Shown: positions 63,731 through 64,000 of the stretch, one piece after another
Numbering within the stretch: the first letter of the stretch is position 1
Layout: the number at the start of each line of letters is the position of its first letter
DNA from: Candidatus Saccharimonadota bacterium
GTDB lineage: Bacteria > Patescibacteriota > Saccharimonadia > Saccharimonadales > Saccharimonadaceae
Length of the DNA stretch: 64,000 nucleotides
Reading direction: 5' to 3'
Assembly (NCBI GenBank): GCA_900555265.1
Contig: UNSL01000001.1
Coordinates: 191,214-255,213, forward strand
Position numbers and translations under genes: made by a program
Notes under the pieces: model-generated
What the model saw: only the letters and a program-made list of their open reading frames with translations
Databases searched by the model: none
What the model was told of the DNA's origin: nothing

Positions 63731-64000
63731 GATTTTTCCTTCTTTAATCTTAATTAACTTACACTTGATGGAATATAAACATAGCAGGAAGCAAGAATCT
63801 GCTCGCTATCCAATCCTATTTTTAATTACTATTATACTCTGATTTATCAAACAATATATCACTTTGGTTAAATATTTTTTCCTGTGATAGTCCAAAATCT
63901 CTACCAGCAACTTTTTTATGAAGTTGCTGGTTTTGTTTATATAACTTTTATAAAGAAGTAATAAAAGTTAAACCGCCTAATATCACTCCCGCTGCATTGG
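63731..64000. other. Intergenic right end with a plus-strand hairpin
   Basis: No reading frame of note. A strong hairpin CCAGCAACTT (63904-63913) / AAGTTGCTGG (63921-63930) is followed by TTTTG on the plus strand; a TATACT lies at 63833-63838. No plus-strand gene precedes it, so it may end a small RNA. Confidence 0.35.
63904..63935 (+). terminator. Strong plus-strand terminator-like hairpin
   Basis: 10 bp perfect stem with a 7 nt loop and a T-rich tail. Confidence 0.65.

Noticed and set aside
1..64000. CRISPR array or IS element
   Set aside because: No regularly spaced repeats, transposase or terminal inverted repeats were seen.
1..64000. TGA recoding as in other CPR groups
   Set aside because: Genes end at TGA where expected (pncB, pilN, pilO) and no conserved protein reads through one.

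Overview
The window looks like a chromosome segment of a Saccharibacteria (TM7, Patescibacteria/CPR) relative. Pointers are a dense small genome with 1-10 nt overlaps between genes, a Gram-positive-type type IV pilus (T4P) set with ComEC, the actinobacterial/firmicute-style MurT/GatD pair, NAD salvage rather than synthesis, many short or trimmed versions of housekeeping proteins, and no biosynthetic pathways for amino acids or cofactors. TGA is used as a stop (for example at 16511 and 26230), so the Gracilibacteria-type recoding is absent. No IS element, prophage or CRISPR array was seen.

Layout. 1-1913: a divergent pair, an HTH-MurA fusion (cut by the window edge) and glyA. 1931-5961: a strongly promoted pilin and a four-gene minor-pilin operon ending in a pilin fused to a seven-repeat RCC1-like propeller. 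6006-13714: murB, tRNA-Arg, a membrane-anchored Clp ATPase, murT-gatD and a GT39-like glycosyltransferase, tRNA-Pro. 13858-17850: an NAD salvage island (NrtR-like regulator, pncA, pncB, Nudix-kinase fusion). 17847-21482: gpmA, Nudix, RNase Y, tsaB, tsaE. 21543-27713: T4P assembly operon pilB-pilC-pilM-pilN-pilO plus two small partners. 27710-30446: recX, 2H phosphoesterase, recA, another pilin. 30451-34273: membrane and surface proteins, including an SGNH-VWA-PKD-TSP3 protein. 34336-42081: ruvB, HIT, HD hydrolase, ruvA, ruvC, an LTD surface protein, yebC, comEC. 42149-49292: tRNA-Lys, small membrane proteins, DUF192, rimK with a retropepsin-like partner, a DUF1704-type metallopeptidase and a very large polytopic membrane protein. 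49353-58344: the heat-shock regulon (dnaJ, dnaK, hrcA-53 aa protein-grpE, each promoter carrying CIRCE) with a phage-tail-like gene trio and a minimal Tat system set inside it. 58395-63730: LssY-type membrane protein, gmk, a 5'-nucleotidase, a lepA remnant, Nudix, MazG-like.

How the genes fit together. The pilins, PilB/C/M/N/O and ComEC would give a pilus-driven adhesion and DNA-uptake apparatus, with RecA, RuvABC and RecX to process incoming DNA. MurA, MurB, MurT/GatD point to a complete, amidated peptidoglycan. The NAD operon would import-and-salvage nicotinamide/nicotinate from a host.

A window-wide feature is the promoter layout: in about 20 genes a -10 hexamer sits only 6-8 nt before the start codon, which predicts leaderless mRNAs; this also decided several start codons below.
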